The notes under the pieces are model-generated. The model worked only from the letters and a program-made list of their open reading frames with translations. It was not told where the DNA came from and did not search any database. A DNA stretch of 64,000 bases, taken from the NCBI GenBank assembly GCA_963737145.1, contig CAVTRO010000007.1, forward strand, positions 992,001-1,056,000, given 5' to 3'. This DNA comes from AP-15 sp963737145. GTDB lineage: Bacteria; Pseudomonadota; Alphaproteobacteria; ATCC43930; CGMCC-115725. Of the stretch, positions 1-8,880 are shown one piece after another (positions within the stretch are counted from its first letter, which is position 1; every line of letters begins with the position of its first letter). Both the position numbers and the translations under genes were made by a program.

Positions 1-85
1 CCCGCCGCCGTTAGATGGCGCTCGGCGCAATTCCGGGAATAACGCACTTCGAGGCTGGGCAATAATCGGATCGGCGACGGTGAGA

Positions 86-190
86 CCTTCGAGACGCCGC
101 CTGCGGCGGCTCCTCAGGATGAGGTGATTTCTTAATCCCACTATGGGCTTAACCTCATGCTGAGGAGCGCCCGAAAGGCGCGTCTCGAGC
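86..190. repeat. REP-like palindromic intergenic repeat, family A, copy 1
   Basis: Two inverted arms are visible. CTCCTCAGGATGAGG (about 110-124) faces CCTCATGCTGAGGAG (about 153-167), with the outer arms CGAGACGC and GCGTCTCG. A second copy with the same layout lies at 8881-8988. Repeats built around CCTCAGGATGAGG are common in intergenic DNA of Hyphomicrobiales. The function is unknown; the transcript could fold into a long hairpin. Confidence 0.75.
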
Positions 191-257
191 ACGCGCGGCA
201 GCGAGGCAGCAATTCTTGCTCAGCCTCTTCGCGGGTTCATGCGCGCAGCGCTGCCCG

Positions 258-635
258 TCATTCCGCTAGGCGCCGAACGGCCCGCACTTTGCGTGCGATG
301 CGCACGCCCTCGGCGGGTGCGATCTCGCCGCGCCCGATGGCCGCCAGAACACCGGTCAGCACCTGCCGGCAATCCTCGGCCGTGCGCACGGAGTTGAGGT
401 CGATGCAGAAGCGCTCCGCAGCACTGATCGAAACCGGCGGCGGCAATAGCTGCTTGGCGAGCGGCCGCAACAGATGCGGCTTGCGGTCCAGGAGATTCGA
501 CAGCGCCTTCGCGTCACCGGCCGTGCCAACAGATCGGGCACCCGGCGGCGGGGGTTCGGGATGCCGCGCGGCCGGCCGCGCGGATTGCCTGAGCTTCCCT
601 TCGCGAAGCGCCCGCGCGCATCGCGCGCGCTACTG
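258..635 (-). pseudogene. DUF5681-family protein, frameshifted
   Basis: Reading the minus strand from about 635, one frame gives the DUF5681 hallmark RFAKGSSGNPRGRPRG followed by IPNPRRRVPDLLARPV. The frame is then lost near 520-545 and resumes one base off as AKALSNLLDRKPHLLRPL, continuing in frame to a TGA at 258-260. The second half (LPPPVSISAAERF, then a region rich in AAIGRGEIAPAEG) matches the usual C-terminal layout of this family, whose role is unknown and which often lies near phage terminase genes. No start codon or ribosome-binding site was found upstream, so the gene is both 5'-truncated and frameshifted. The family call rests on the GxSGNPRGRPRG motif. Confidence 0.6.
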
Positions 636-663
636 CATGTTCCGATCAGGTTGCCCTGATCTT

Positions 664-764
664 CGTCGCCCCCGCGAAAGCGGGGCCCAGTGGCAGCCGC
701 ACCTCGCTTGCCCCCTGTTCAAGCCAGGGGCAGGCTCTGGGTCTCCGCTTTCGCGGGGACGACG
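664..764. repeat. Long inverted repeat, family B (CCCCCGCGAAAGCGGGG type)
   Basis: The left arm, CGTCGCCCCCGCGAAAGCGG (664 on), is answered by CCGCTTTCGCGGGGACGACG (745-764), and CCCAG/CTGGG extends the stem inward. This is the widespread alphaproteobacterial GTCGTCCCCGCGAAAGCGGGG element. A degraded single-arm copy lies at 15146-15196 and shares the flanking word TCCGATCAGGTTGC found here at 641. Confidence 0.75.
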
Positions 765-1238
765 GGTCTGCTTGATCGGAAGCCGCACTCGGCGAAAAGA
801 GATCAGGAGCAGGTGTTTGAGATACTTCAATTCCTGGCCCAGGAAACAGGTGAGAACAGGACGGCGAAGGCGGATCGGGCGCGAGTTCCGGCATGGTGGG
901 ACTTGGGGGAAGCAAGTCCAACATATGGGTTCATGGTTTGTTTCCGTCAAAGGGATTAGCCCGTTGGTTGGGCTCGGCACAAGGCGGTGGTACGATGAGA
1001 ACCGCACACCTCGGGAGTAAGTGGCGACAGCGAAGTATGGCTGGGGTTGGCGTCGGGTGCGTATCCGCGAAGCAAATGGGTGGTGTCCGGTCTCGACCCT
1101 TTCCGGACCTTCGGCTCAGCGAGCAAAAGCGCGTCCGGTGGGTAACCCGATCGCAAGTGCCGCGCACAAGAAAGGGCCAGCTTGATCGGCCGGCCCTCTT
1201 CGCCCCACCATTGGCTGAGACAGCGGCGGGCGGCTGGG
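765..1238. other. Gene-free stretch
   Basis: Several open frames cross this interval on both strands, but they overlap one another, have no recognisable domain or good ribosome-binding site, and are arginine/proline rich, as random GC-rich frames are. I see no RNA gene, promoter or terminator that I can support. Confidence 0.5.
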
Positions 1239-1859
1239 TCAACGCGCTCTGCGGCGAGACCGATAGAGCCCGAAGCCGAGCAAGGCGCCGCCAAGGAGAG
1301 TGAGGCTGGCAGGCTCCGGCACTGCTGCTGCTTCCACATCTGAGACGGCCGAGGCGGTGATGTTGGTGTTGTTGAAAGTGAAAGGTGTGGTGGTCTCGGC
1401 TACCAAGGTCGCGCCCGGGGGAGCCACCAGAGAACCACCGGGGTCGACATCGGACACGAAGCTCCCGGTCAGAGTGGCCGTACCTCCCGCGCCTCCGCCC
1501 GTGTAGCTGAAGGTGAGAATGTCGCTGATGCCACCTCCGGCCTCAGTAAACGCGATCGTGCCGCTCGTCGGTGCGACGAGCGCTCCGCCTGTGATGAACT
1601 GACCTGTGAAACTGTGAGTGATCGGACCGGTGGCGGCGGTTCCTTCCGAAACTGTCCTGCTTGCAGTGCCGAGGCTGGGCGCCAGGAGCTGCGTGCCGTC
1701 AAGGGAAAACCCGCTCCCTGTGTCAAATTGGCCGACACTGAAGACGATGTTTGGGTCCGCGCCAGCGTCATTGATGACCAAACTCGCAGCGCTTGCGGGC
1801 CTCGGTGCGATGAAAGCGATCGCCGAAATCGCCAGACCCGACGCGAGTAAACGGTTCAT
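1239..1859 (-). CDS. PEP-CTERM sorting-domain surface protein
   Basis: A 206-residue exported protein. The N-terminus MNRLLASGLAISAIAFIAP with cleavage after PASA (about residue 24) is a signal peptide. The middle is Gly/Thr/Ser-rich, low in charge and Cys-free, as in extracellular beta-rich proteins. The last 27 residues form a textbook PEP-CTERM anchor: VPEPASL, a hydrophobic helix (TLLGGALLGFGLY) and a basic tail RSRRRAR. Such anchors are recognised by exosortase (EpsH/XrtA type) and are associated with exopolysaccharide biofilms. No exosortase is in this window. The ATG at 1859 is preceded by AGAGGGG about 7 bases upstream and fits the signal peptide, so the longer in-frame start at 2009 is rejected. 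The gene stands alone behind a sigma-54-type promoter and repeated operators. Confidence 0.88.
   Translation of the reverse strand: MNRLLASGLAISAIAFIAPRPASAASLVINDAGADPNIVFSVGQFDTGSGFSLDGTQLLAPSLGTASRTVSEGTAATGPITHSFTGQFITGGALVAPTSGTIAFTEAGGGISDILTFSYTGGGAGGTATLTGSFVSDVDPGGSLVAPPGATLVAETTTPFTFNNTNITASAVSDVEAAAVPEPASLTLLGGALLGFGLYRSRRRAR
1720..1738. promoter_or_regulatory. Third copy of GTGTC-N9-GACAC operator, inside the PEP-CTERM gene
   Basis: GTGTCAAATTGGCCGACAC differs from the upstream copy at 1976-1994 at only two central bases. It lies in the coding sequence, about 120 bases after the start codon. A coding coincidence is possible, since it encodes ordinary residues SVGQFDT, but the match of both arms and of AAATT in the spacer is striking. 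Confidence 0.4.
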
Positions 1860-1920
1860 TTGGTATCCCCTCTTTAGATTGGAAATGAGTACCTCTTGAC
1901 GGGTGTTAATGAATGTTAGT

Positions 1921-1935
1921 GCAAGCTTTAGGCCA
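1921..1935 (-). promoter_or_regulatory. Sigma-54 (RpoN) type -24/-12 promoter
   Basis: The minus strand reads TGGCCTAAAGCTTGC followed by A. It carries the invariant GG and GC of RpoN promoters with exactly ten bases between them (consensus TGGCACG-N4-TTGC). Transcription would start near 1909 and leave a leader of about 50 bases before the PEP-CTERM start codon. PEP-CTERM genes in other bacteria are known to be RpoN-dependent and controlled by the PrsK/PrsR two-component system, which fits this layout. The assignment is by eye only. Confidence 0.65.
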
Positions 1936-1956
1936 TTAAGGTTAATCAATGGCCTA
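1929..1956. promoter_or_regulatory. Perfect 9-bp inverted repeat overlapping the -24 box
   Basis: TAGGCCATT (1929-1937) and AATGGCCTA (1948-1956) are perfect inverted repeats around a 10-base AT-rich centre. The lower arm covers the -24 element of the RpoN-type promoter. A repressor, or IHF-like bending at the AT-rich centre, could act here; which of these applies is not visible. Confidence 0.45.
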
Positions 1957-1975
1957 CCGACGTTGTCGCGCGCAA

Positions 1976-1994
1976 GTGTCAAATTTTCCGACAC
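1976..1994. promoter_or_regulatory. Operator copy 1: GTGTCAAATTTTCCGACAC
   Basis: A 19-base element with perfect GTGTC/GACAC arms. It is centred about 75 bases upstream of the inferred transcription start, a normal distance for an RpoN enhancer-binding protein. The same element recurs at 2108-2126 with one base changed. Confidence 0.6.
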
Positions 1995-2107
1995 CGGAAC
2001 AATCCGCAACTTCTTTGCGTAACCCCAACTCTACCCAAGCTCTTCAGCGGCTACTATGGGTCAGTGGTGCTATGCGCATAGCTCATCGCGTCCTGGCGAG
2101 AGTTCGC

Positions 2108-2126
2108 GTGTCAAATTTACCGACAC
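2108..2126. promoter_or_regulatory. Operator copy 2: GTGTCAAATTTACCGACAC
   Basis: Identical to the 1976-1994 element except for one central base, and 132 bases further upstream. Paired upstream sites are typical of sigma-54 activators, which bind as oligomers. Confidence 0.6.
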
Positions 2127-2218
2127 ACCTGCGCGTGCGAAACTCTTGATAGTCGCGTCCACCCCGCATGTCCGCTTTCCACCACGAGCGGACCTTCGGG
2201 CTAAAAAACTGGGCCTTG

Positions 2219-2307
2219 GTCATTGCGAGGAGCCGAAGGCGACGTGGCAATCTCGGGCGGAGGAGCCTCGATCGGGACGCGATTGCTTCGCTGGCGCTCG
2301 CAATGAC
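2219..2307. repeat. REP-like inverted repeat, family C (GTCATTGCGAG type)
   Basis: The left arm GTCATTGCGAGGAGC continues to GGCAATC. The right arm starts GATTGCTTCGC and ends GCTCGCAATGAC at 2307. The arms are imperfect inverted repeats around a GC-rich loop. This is the common alphaproteobacterial GTCATTGCGAGCGAAGCAATC element. Confidence 0.7.
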
Positions 2308-2348
2308 GGCTCGTCTTGTTTCATGCCCTGCCGCGGCGCCGCCGCCGC

Positions 2349-2499
2349 CGGTTTCCGCACCGCGCTCTACGCCGGGCTCGACGTCGTCGGTCCGCTCTAC
2401 GCGACCCAGACCAAATTTGGCCAAGAGTTCCGCGAGATTGTCGCCAGCGAAGGTGTCCCTGACGCCGTCAGGCGGCGCTCCGCGCAGTTCCAGGAGTAG
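2349..2499 (+). other. Possible C-terminal gene fragment, unassigned
   Basis: The frame ending at 2499 reads smoothly as TALYAGLDVVGPLYATQTKF, then GQEFREIVASEGVPDA and a short basic end. This is protein-like and unlike the repeat sequence before it in the same frame. It has no start of its own. The style recalls the C-terminus of crotonase-family enzymes, but I cannot assign it. It is convergent with, and nearly touches, the amidohydrolase stop codon at 2502. Confidence 0.3.
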
Positions 2500-2501
2500 C
2501 T

Positions 2502-3869
2502 CTACTCGGCCGCCGCAAGGGTCGGGCATTGCTGCCGCAATTCGGCCACCCGCGCCCGGGTGTAGAGGTCGGTCCAGTTCGACAATGCGAAATCGGTGAC
2601 CTGGCGCGGGTCGTAGGGGCGGTCGGGGATGCGGATTTCCTTGCCCGCGATGTAGACCGCCTGCAATCGGCTCCGGTCCTGCAGCACGCGGATGTCGCCG
2701 AGCGGGGAGGCGTCGAGCACGATGAAGTCGGCGGCGCGGCCGGGCTCCAGCGCGCCGATGCGGTCGCCTTCGGTCATGAAGCGGGCATTGACCTCGGTCG
2801 CGGCGCGCAACGCGGCGGCCGGCGTGAAGCCGAGGTCGTCGACAAAGAGCTCGAGCTCGCGGGCGTTCCATTCGCCGTAGGGGGTGACCGCAAAGCCGGT
2901 ATCGGTCCCGGTCAACAGCGGCACGCCGGCGGCGCGGGCCTTTTTCCAATTGGCGCAGCCGATCTCGTATTCGCGCTGCGCATGCTCGGGGCGGCCGCGC
3001 TGACCGGCGGGCTCGTGCGGCTGCGTGAAATCGATGACGTTCTTCGGCTGCGTCATCGTCGGCGACAGCATGCACCCGTTTTCGAGCATCGCCGCGACGC
3101 ACTCGTCGTCGAGATGGTTTGCGTGGAAGATCAGGTCGGCGCCGGCGCGCGCCGAGTACAATGTCGCTTCGCGGCCGCGGGCGTGCACGACCGCCTTCTT
3201 GCCGTGGCGGTGGATCTCGCGCACCATGATGTCGGTCTCGTCCTGCGTGAAGGCGGCGACAAGCGTGCCGTCGTCGCGGCGCTGAATGCCGTCCATCGCG
3301 ATCTTGACGCAGTCGACGCCGTTCTTCGTCTGTCGGCGGATCTCCTCGACCGCTTCGGCAGCCGTCGTGACCAGCTTGCCGATCGAGGTTTCGGGCGCGC
3401 CGATCCAGGTCGGATACCAGTCGGTCAGGCCCTGGTGGCTCGTAATGTAGGGCCCCGCCGCCATCACCCGCGGCCCATCGAAGAGGCCCGCGCGGATCGC
3501 GTTGCGGATCGACAGACTGATCTGGCCCGCGTCGCCCGGCGAGCACAGCGCGGTAAACCCGGCCGCAACCATCTTTTGCGCGAAAAACATGCCGCGCAGG
3601 GTGCGGAACTCGAGCGGGCTGTAGAGATCGATGTCCTCTTCGCTTTTGGCGTTGCCGTAGGCGAGATGGGTGTGGACGTCGATCAGGCCTGGCAGGACGA
3701 AACAGCCGGAATAATCGAGCAACTGGTCGGTGCGGGCGCGTCGCGGCGCTGCCGCCTCAGGGCCGGCATGCTCGATGACCCCTTGTTCGTCGAAGACCAG
3801 AACTTCGCCCTTCCGGGCCTCGTCCTCGCGCCCGGAGAAGAGCTGACCGCACCGAACAAAAGTCCTCAT
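2502..3869 (-). CDS. Amidohydrolase, imidazolonepropionase-like metal-dependent hydrolase
   Basis: A 455-residue protein with the layout of the amidohydrolase superfamily: an N-terminal beta domain, the first metal motif LIDVHTHLAYGN at about residues 62-73, later His ligands around VVHARGRE and FHANHLDD, and the Asp ligand in TGTDTG. The C-terminal beta strands carry GRAADFIVLDASPL. These enzymes hydrolyse amide or related bonds in the cytoplasm using one or two metals. The substrate cannot be read from sequence, but prolidase/imidazolonepropionase-like members are the nearest type. The ATG at 3869 is preferred over the longer start at 3920 because a GGGAG ribosome site precedes it and the first strand begins there. 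It is divergent from the sensor kinase at 4002. Confidence 0.85.
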   Translation of the reverse strand: MRTFVRCGQLFSGREDEARKGEVLVFDEQGVIEHAGPEAAAPRRARTDQLLDYSGCFVLPGLIDVHTHLAYGNAKSEEDIDLYSPLEFRTLRGMFFAQKMVAAGFTALCSPGDAGQISLSIRNAIRAGLFDGPRVMAAGPYITSHQGLTDWYPTWIGAPETSIGKLVTTAAEAVEEIRRQTKNGVDCVKIAMDGIQRRDDGTLVAAFTQDETDIMVREIHRHGKKAVVHARGREATLYSARAGADLIFHANHLDDECVAAMLENGCMLSPTMTQPKNVIDFTQPHEPAGQRGRPEHAQREYEIGCANWKKARAAGVPLLTGTDTGFAVTPYGEWNARELELFVDDLGFTPAAALRAATEVNARFMTEGDRIGALEPGRAADFIVLDASPLGDIRVLQDRSRLQAVYIAGKEIRIPDRPYDPRQVTDFALSNWTDLYTRARVAELRQQCPTLAAAE

Positions 3870-4001
3870 TGCCGCACACTCCCGTAAAAGAGACGAGCCC
3901 GTCGACGGGACTTCTACCACAACAGGTGGGGCTGGACATACGCGGCGTTCCCGTGTGTCCTAGGCGCTTCCTATGTTCGGGAGGAAACCTCGACGACGTC
4001 G

Positions 4002-6424
4002 ATGACCGTCCGCGCCTTTCCCAACCTGCCCGGAGAGATGGCACGACGGATCCGCGAAATGGACTGGTCGGCGACCCCGCTCGGCAATAGCCGGGCTTGG
4101 CCGCAAAGTCTGAAGCTCAGTACCGCAATGATCCTCGCTTCGGGATTTCCGATGGCGATCCGATGGGGGCCCGAGCTGGTCCTCATCTACAACGATGCCT
4201 ATCGACCCATTCTGCGCGACAAGCACCCGGACGGGTTGGGCCGCTCGTTGCGCGAGGTCTGGTGGGAAGTCTACCCCGAACTCGGGCCGTTGAACGAAGC
4301 GATCCTGCGCGGCGAGCGTGAAGCCTTTTTCGCCGAAGATCACCCGTGGGCCGTCCACCGCCAAGACGCGATTGTCGAGGACGCCCGGTTTACCATCAGC
4401 TACAGCCCGATCCCGGACGAAGCGGCGCCGCACGGGATCGGCGGCATTCTGACGACCTGCATCGAAACGACCGAGCGCGTCCGCAAAGAGGAGGCGCTGC
4501 GTCTCCTCAACGACAGGCTCGAGGCCGAAATCGCGCAGCGCGTCCGCGAGCGCGACCGCATCTGGCAGGTTTCGGAAGACCTGCTCGGCGTCTCCAACTT
4601 CGACGGCTACTTCACCAGCGTCAATCCCGCCTGGACGGCGCTGCTCGGCTGGAGCGAAGACGAGATCAAAAGGCTGCATGTCAGCGAGCTGAGGCACCCC
4701 GACGACGCGGCCCATTCGATGGCTGGCCGCAGGCGGCTCGCCGAAGGCGTTCCGACCGTGCGCATGGAAAACCGGTTTCGCCACAAGAATGGAAGCTGGC
4801 GGTGGATTGACTGGACAATGACGGCCGAGAACGGGTTGATCTATGTCATCGGCCGTCATGTCACGGCAGAAAAACTGGCGGCGGAAGCGCTGCGCGAAAG
4901 CGAACGGCAGTTCCGCCTTTTCGCCGAGGCGGTCACCGATTATGCGCTGATCAGACTGGACGCGCACGGGGTTGTGTCGGGCTGGAATGCGGGCGCGCAG
5001 CGCATAAAGGGGTATGCCGGGCACGAAATCATCGGCAAGCATTTTTCCTGTTTCTATTCGGTTGCGGATCGCGCGACAGGCGTGCCCGAACGGGCTCTTG
5101 CGACCGCCGCAGTATCGGGGACCTTCACGGCCGAAGGCTGGCGCGTCCGCAAGGATGGGTCCCTGTTCTTCGCAAGCGTCGTGATCGACGCGATCCGCGA
5201 CGAGGAGGGGAGGCTCGCTGGGTTTGCGAAGATCACGCGGGACATCACCGAGCGCCGTGAGGCGGAGGCGAAGTTGCGGCGCGCGCAGGAGCAGCTGGCA
5301 CAGTCGCAGAAGATGGAGGCGCTGGGCCAGCTGACGGGCGGCATCTCGCACGATTTCAACAATATGATCATGGTGGTGAGCGGCAATGCGCAATTGCTGA
5401 AGCAGCGGGTCCGCGATGCGAAGAACCTGCGTGCGGTCGAGGCGATCGAGGTCGCCGCGGCGCGCGGTGAGACTCTCGACCCGCCAGCTGCTCGCCTTTT
5501 CCCGGCGCCAATCGTTGAACCCAACGGTGATTAGCTTGCGCCAACGCCTCGCCGCGTTCCGCGATCTTCTCGCCAGTTCCGCGCGCGGCGATATCGGGCT
5601 TTCGATCGATGTCGGGCGGAACATCTGGCCGGTGGCCGTCGATGTTCATGAATTGGAGCTCGCTCTGATCAACCTGGTCGTCAATGCCCGCGACGCGATG
5701 CCGGATGGCGGAACAATCACGATCAGGGCCAAGAACGTTCGCCTACAGCCGGAAGACACCCCAGAGCATCTGAGCGGAGAGTTTGTCGCGCTCACCGTGG
5801 CCGACACCGGCTGCGGCATAGAACCCGACGTCTTGCCGAAAGTATTCGAGCCGTTTTTTACGACAAAGCAGCTCGACAAAGGCACCGGATTGGGTCTGTC
5901 GCAAGTCTATGGATTGACGCGCCAGTCGGGCGGCACCGTGATGATCGCCAGTCAGGTTGGCGAAGGCACCGCGGTGACAATTTTTCTGCCGCGAAGTCAT
6001 CAGCCGCTCAGCGAGGAACCGATTGTTGACAGCAACCCGCCGCAAGGCTGCGAAACCATTCTGGTCGTCGAGGACAATCCCGAAGTCCAGGAAGTGGCGG
6101 GGTTGTTGCTGAATCAGCTCGGCTATCGCGTATTTTATGTCCAATCGGCCGCGGCTGCTTTGGAATTGCTCGCTTCGGGCGAAGCGGGTCGACCTGGTGT
6201 TCACTGATGTCATCATGCCCGGAGAGCTCGACGGCCTGGCTCTCGCGCGGCGCATCAAGGACGAATACCCGGACGTCGCAGTATTGCTGACGAGCGGCTA
6301 TGCGAAGGCTTTGCACACGCTGGAAGCCGGGCTGCCGCTCGTACGCAAACCCTATCAGCTGCAGACCTTGGCCCGCGCCATTCGCGAGGCATTGGACTGC
6401 CCGCCTACTCGGTTCGTGACCTGA
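4002..6424 (+). pseudogene. Hybrid PAS-domain sensor histidine kinase, two frameshifts
   Basis: The frames together encode about 805 residues: an N-terminal sensor segment beginning RIREMDWSATPLGN, two or three PAS domains (one around VSNFDGYFTSVNPAWTALLG, one around LIRLDAHGVVSGWNAGAQ), a HisKA domain (ALGQLTGGISHDFNNMI, His the phosphoacceptor), an HATPase domain with ADTGCGIEPD and GTGLGLSQVYGL, and a receiver domain with DVIMPG. An extra base near 5478 (expected TRQLLAFSRRQ) shifts the frame inside the kinase. A second extra G at about 6186-6188 (expected AVDLVFTDV) shifts it in the receiver. All motifs survive apart from the shifts, so the damage is recent or comes from the assembly. No soluble output regulator is adjacent, and the stimulus is unknown. 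Confidence 0.8.
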
Positions 6425-6442
6425 GCAATCGCCGGAGGGGAC

Positions 6443-7616
6443 ATGAAGATTGCGCGCATCGAAACCTTTATCCTCGGGACCGGGAGCTCGAAGGATCTGC
6501 TGTTTTGCCGGGTCGAGACCGAGGACGGCTCTCTATGGCTGGGGCGAGGCCTATGTCACGCACGGCAAAGAGAAGGTGGTCGCGGACTGCATCGAGGCGA
6601 TGGCGCCGCATGTGATCGGCCGCAGCGCCTTCAACATCCGCCACACCGGCCAGATCATGTTCGAGGATTTTGCGATCCGCCGCATCTCATTGGAGCTGAT
6701 GGCGGCGTGGAGCGCGATCGAGATCGCCTCCTGGGACATCATCGGCAAGCGCGCCGGATTGCCGGTCTATAATCTGATCGGCGGCGCCTCACGCGAGCGG
6801 GTGCGCGTCTATGCCAATGGCTGGTCGCGCGGGACGACGATCGAGGAGGGGGTCGAACGCGGACGGAAGGTCAAGGCAATGGGTTTTACCGCCGCCAAAT
6901 TCGATCCGTTTCCCGGCCCGTGGCGCAGCTTTGTCGACCGTCGCGACGAGGATTTCGCGATCGATTATGTCCGGGCGATGCGCCAGGCCTTGGGGCCCGA
7001 TTTCGAGCTCTTGATCGAGGCGCACCGCCGCTTTGCGCCGGCGCATGCGATCCGCATCGGGCATCGCCTCGCCGAATTCGGCATCGACTGGTACGAGGAG
7101 CCGTGCCTGTCGGAAAACATCGATTTGGTCGCCGAGGTGCGGCGCGCCGTGCCGATCCCGATCGTCACCGGCGAGGCGATCTATTCGAAGGAAGCCTTTT
7201 TCGAGTGCCTCGCCAAACGCGCCGCCGACATTCTGAACCCGGACATCTGCGCGGTCGGCGGGATCAGCGCAATGCTCGACATCGCCGCAATGGCGCAGCC
7301 GCAGGCGGTCGTCATGTCGCCGCACAATTACAACAGCACGCTCATCGGCCTCGCAGCGACAGTTCACCTGTCGGCGGTAATCCCGAATTTTCGGATCACC
7401 GAATATTTCGTGAATTTCCAGGACCTCTGCCGTGAAATCGCTACGAAGTCATTGACCGTGCAAGACGGTTGGATCGATCTGCCGACAGCACCCGGCCTCG
7501 GCATCGACATCGATGTCGGCAAGCTTCGCGCTCACCCTCACCAGGAAGCCACTCACCGCGGCTTCCGCCAGTATTGGGAAGAATACCCCCGCAAAGATTA
7601 TCTGCCGAGCCTATAA
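6443..7616 (+). pseudogene. Mandelate racemase/muconate lactonizing enzyme-family dehydratase, one frameshift
   Basis: The ATG at 6443 follows GGAGGGG and starts MKIARIETFILGTG. Near 6530 one extra base moves the frame, which resumes as YGWGEAYVTHGKEK and continues to 7616. Corrected, it is about 391 residues of an enolase-superfamily protein: N-terminal capping domain, then a TIM barrel with metal ligands in LLIEAHRR, WYEEP and VTGEA, and a catalytic His in SPHNYN. This set resembles sugar-acid dehydratases of the galactonate type. Such enzymes abstract an alpha proton from a carboxylate. It is followed by a broken 3-hydroxyisobutyrate dehydrogenase-like gene, which suggests a small sugar-acid or hydroxy-acid catabolic module. 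Confidence 0.8.
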
Positions 7617-7686
7617 GCGCCTCCTGATCCGGCTCACAAATTCGCCTTCGCACGCTCGCGCACGACGAACTTCTGGAACCGCGGAG

Positions 7687-7713
7687 CCCCTCTCCCGCAC
7701 CGCGGGAGAGGGG
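7687..7713. repeat. GC-rich hairpin, family D (CCCCTCTCCCGC type)
   Basis: CCCCTCTCCCGC (7687-7698) and GCGGGAGAGGGG (7702-7713) are perfect inverted repeats with a 3-base loop. The hairpin lies between the dehydratase gene and the next gene and could act as a mRNA stabiliser or weak terminator. Related copies lie at 13446-13473 and 52952-52985. Confidence 0.65.
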
Positions 7714-7889
7714 GACCAAGCGCGCCAGCGCCTGATGGGTGAGGGGGGCGGTGCGTCGCAATTCATACTCTTGGGCGCGAAGCGGGATTGCACTCCGGGG
7801 GACGGCGAGGGGCGTCTGCTTGCGCTCGGGCGCGGCGCAGGGCAAAACTCGTCCCGCAGCGGCTTGGGCGAAAAAGCGTGGAGGGGAAG

Positions 7890-8832
7890 ATGCGCGTCGG
7901 GTTTATCGGGCTCGGCATGATGGGCAAGGGCATGGCGGCCAATCTGCAGAAGGCCGGGCACGATCTGGTCGTCTACGATCTGCGCCGCGCCGCGGCCGAG
8001 CCGTATCTGGCGAAGGGCGCGGTCTGGGCCGATCGCCCGAAAGCGGTCGGCGAGCAGAGCGAGGTCGTGTTCACCTCGCTGCCGGTGCCGGCCGATGTCG
8101 AGGCGGTGGCGCTCGGGGCCCAACGGGCTGATCGAGGGCATGCAGCCCGGACACCGCCTTCTTCGACATGTCGACCAACTCGGTGGCGGTGGTACGCAAG
8201 ATCAACGCCGCCTTGGCCGAGAAGAACCTCTACATGCTCGACTCGCCGGTCAGCGGCGGCCCCGGCGGCGCGGCCAGCGGCAAGATGGCGATCTGGGTCG
8301 GCGGCGACGAGCAGCAGTTCAACCGCTACAAGAGCGGTGCTCGACGCGATGGGCGACCAGGCCGCCTATATCGGCCCGATCGGCGCCGGCACGATCGCCA
8401 AGCTGGTGCACAACTGCACCAGCGCGGTGCTGGGGGTCGCGCTCGCCGAAGTCATGACGATGGGCATCAAGGCCGGGGTCGACCCGCTCGAATTGTGGGA
8501 GGCGGTGCGCCAGGGCGCGACCGGGCGGCAGCGCACCTTCGACCGGCTCGGCGCAAATTCCTGCACGGCAAGCACGACCCGGCCGATTTCGCGTTGCGCC
8601 TGTTGCACAAGGACGTGTCGCTGGCGGTCGGGCTCGGCAAGCGAGGTCGGCGTGCCGATGCGCCTCGCCAACCTCGCGCTGCGAGGAACTGACCGAGGCG
8701 ATGAACCGCGGCTGGGGCCACCGCGACAGCCCGTTGGCCAGGCTCTTGCAGGTCGAGCGCTCCGGCATCCCGCCGCTGGCCGCCGACCCCGAGCGCATCG
8801 CCGCGGTGCGCGAGGCCGACAAGGAGAAATAA
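7890..8832 (+). pseudogene. 3-hydroxyisobutyrate dehydrogenase-like reductase with six single-base indels
   Basis: The ATG at 7890 follows GAGGGG. The start MRVGFIGLGMMGKGMAANL is the Rossmann signature of the beta-hydroxyacid dehydrogenase family. Pieced together across frames, the protein has FDMSTNSV, the substrate motif DSPVSGGPGGAASGKM, the catalytic-Lys helix GTIAKLVHNC and a normal C-terminal helical domain, about 310 residues in all. The frame breaks near 8117, 8150, 8336, 8554, 8638 and 8685, mostly by one extra G or C beside a short run. Family members oxidise 3-hydroxyisobutyrate, tartronate semialdehyde or similar acids with NAD(P). The amino-acid sequence is otherwise well conserved, which argues for very recent decay or sequence error. 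Confidence 0.8.
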
Positions 8833-8880
8833 GCAGAGGGCGGAAAAGCCTTCACGATCGGCTGGATCGGCGCCGTGCGT

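Noticed and set aside
893..1303. 136-codon plus-strand frame at the start of the window
   Set aside because: No family, no ribosome site, and it runs into the PEP-CTERM gene on the other strand.
2056..2499. 147-codon plus-strand gene upstream of the amidohydrolase stop
   Set aside because: Its first 95 codons run straight through operator copy 2 and the family C repeat, so only the last ~50 codons are kept, as a doubtful fragment.
2529..3887. 452-codon frame antisense to the amidohydrolase
   Set aside because: Mirror of a conserved metal-hydrolase gene; composition is that of a GC-rich shadow frame.
3960..5624. 554-codon frame antisense to the sensor kinase
   Set aside because: The plus strand carries consecutive PAS, HisKA and ATPase motifs; the antisense frame has none.
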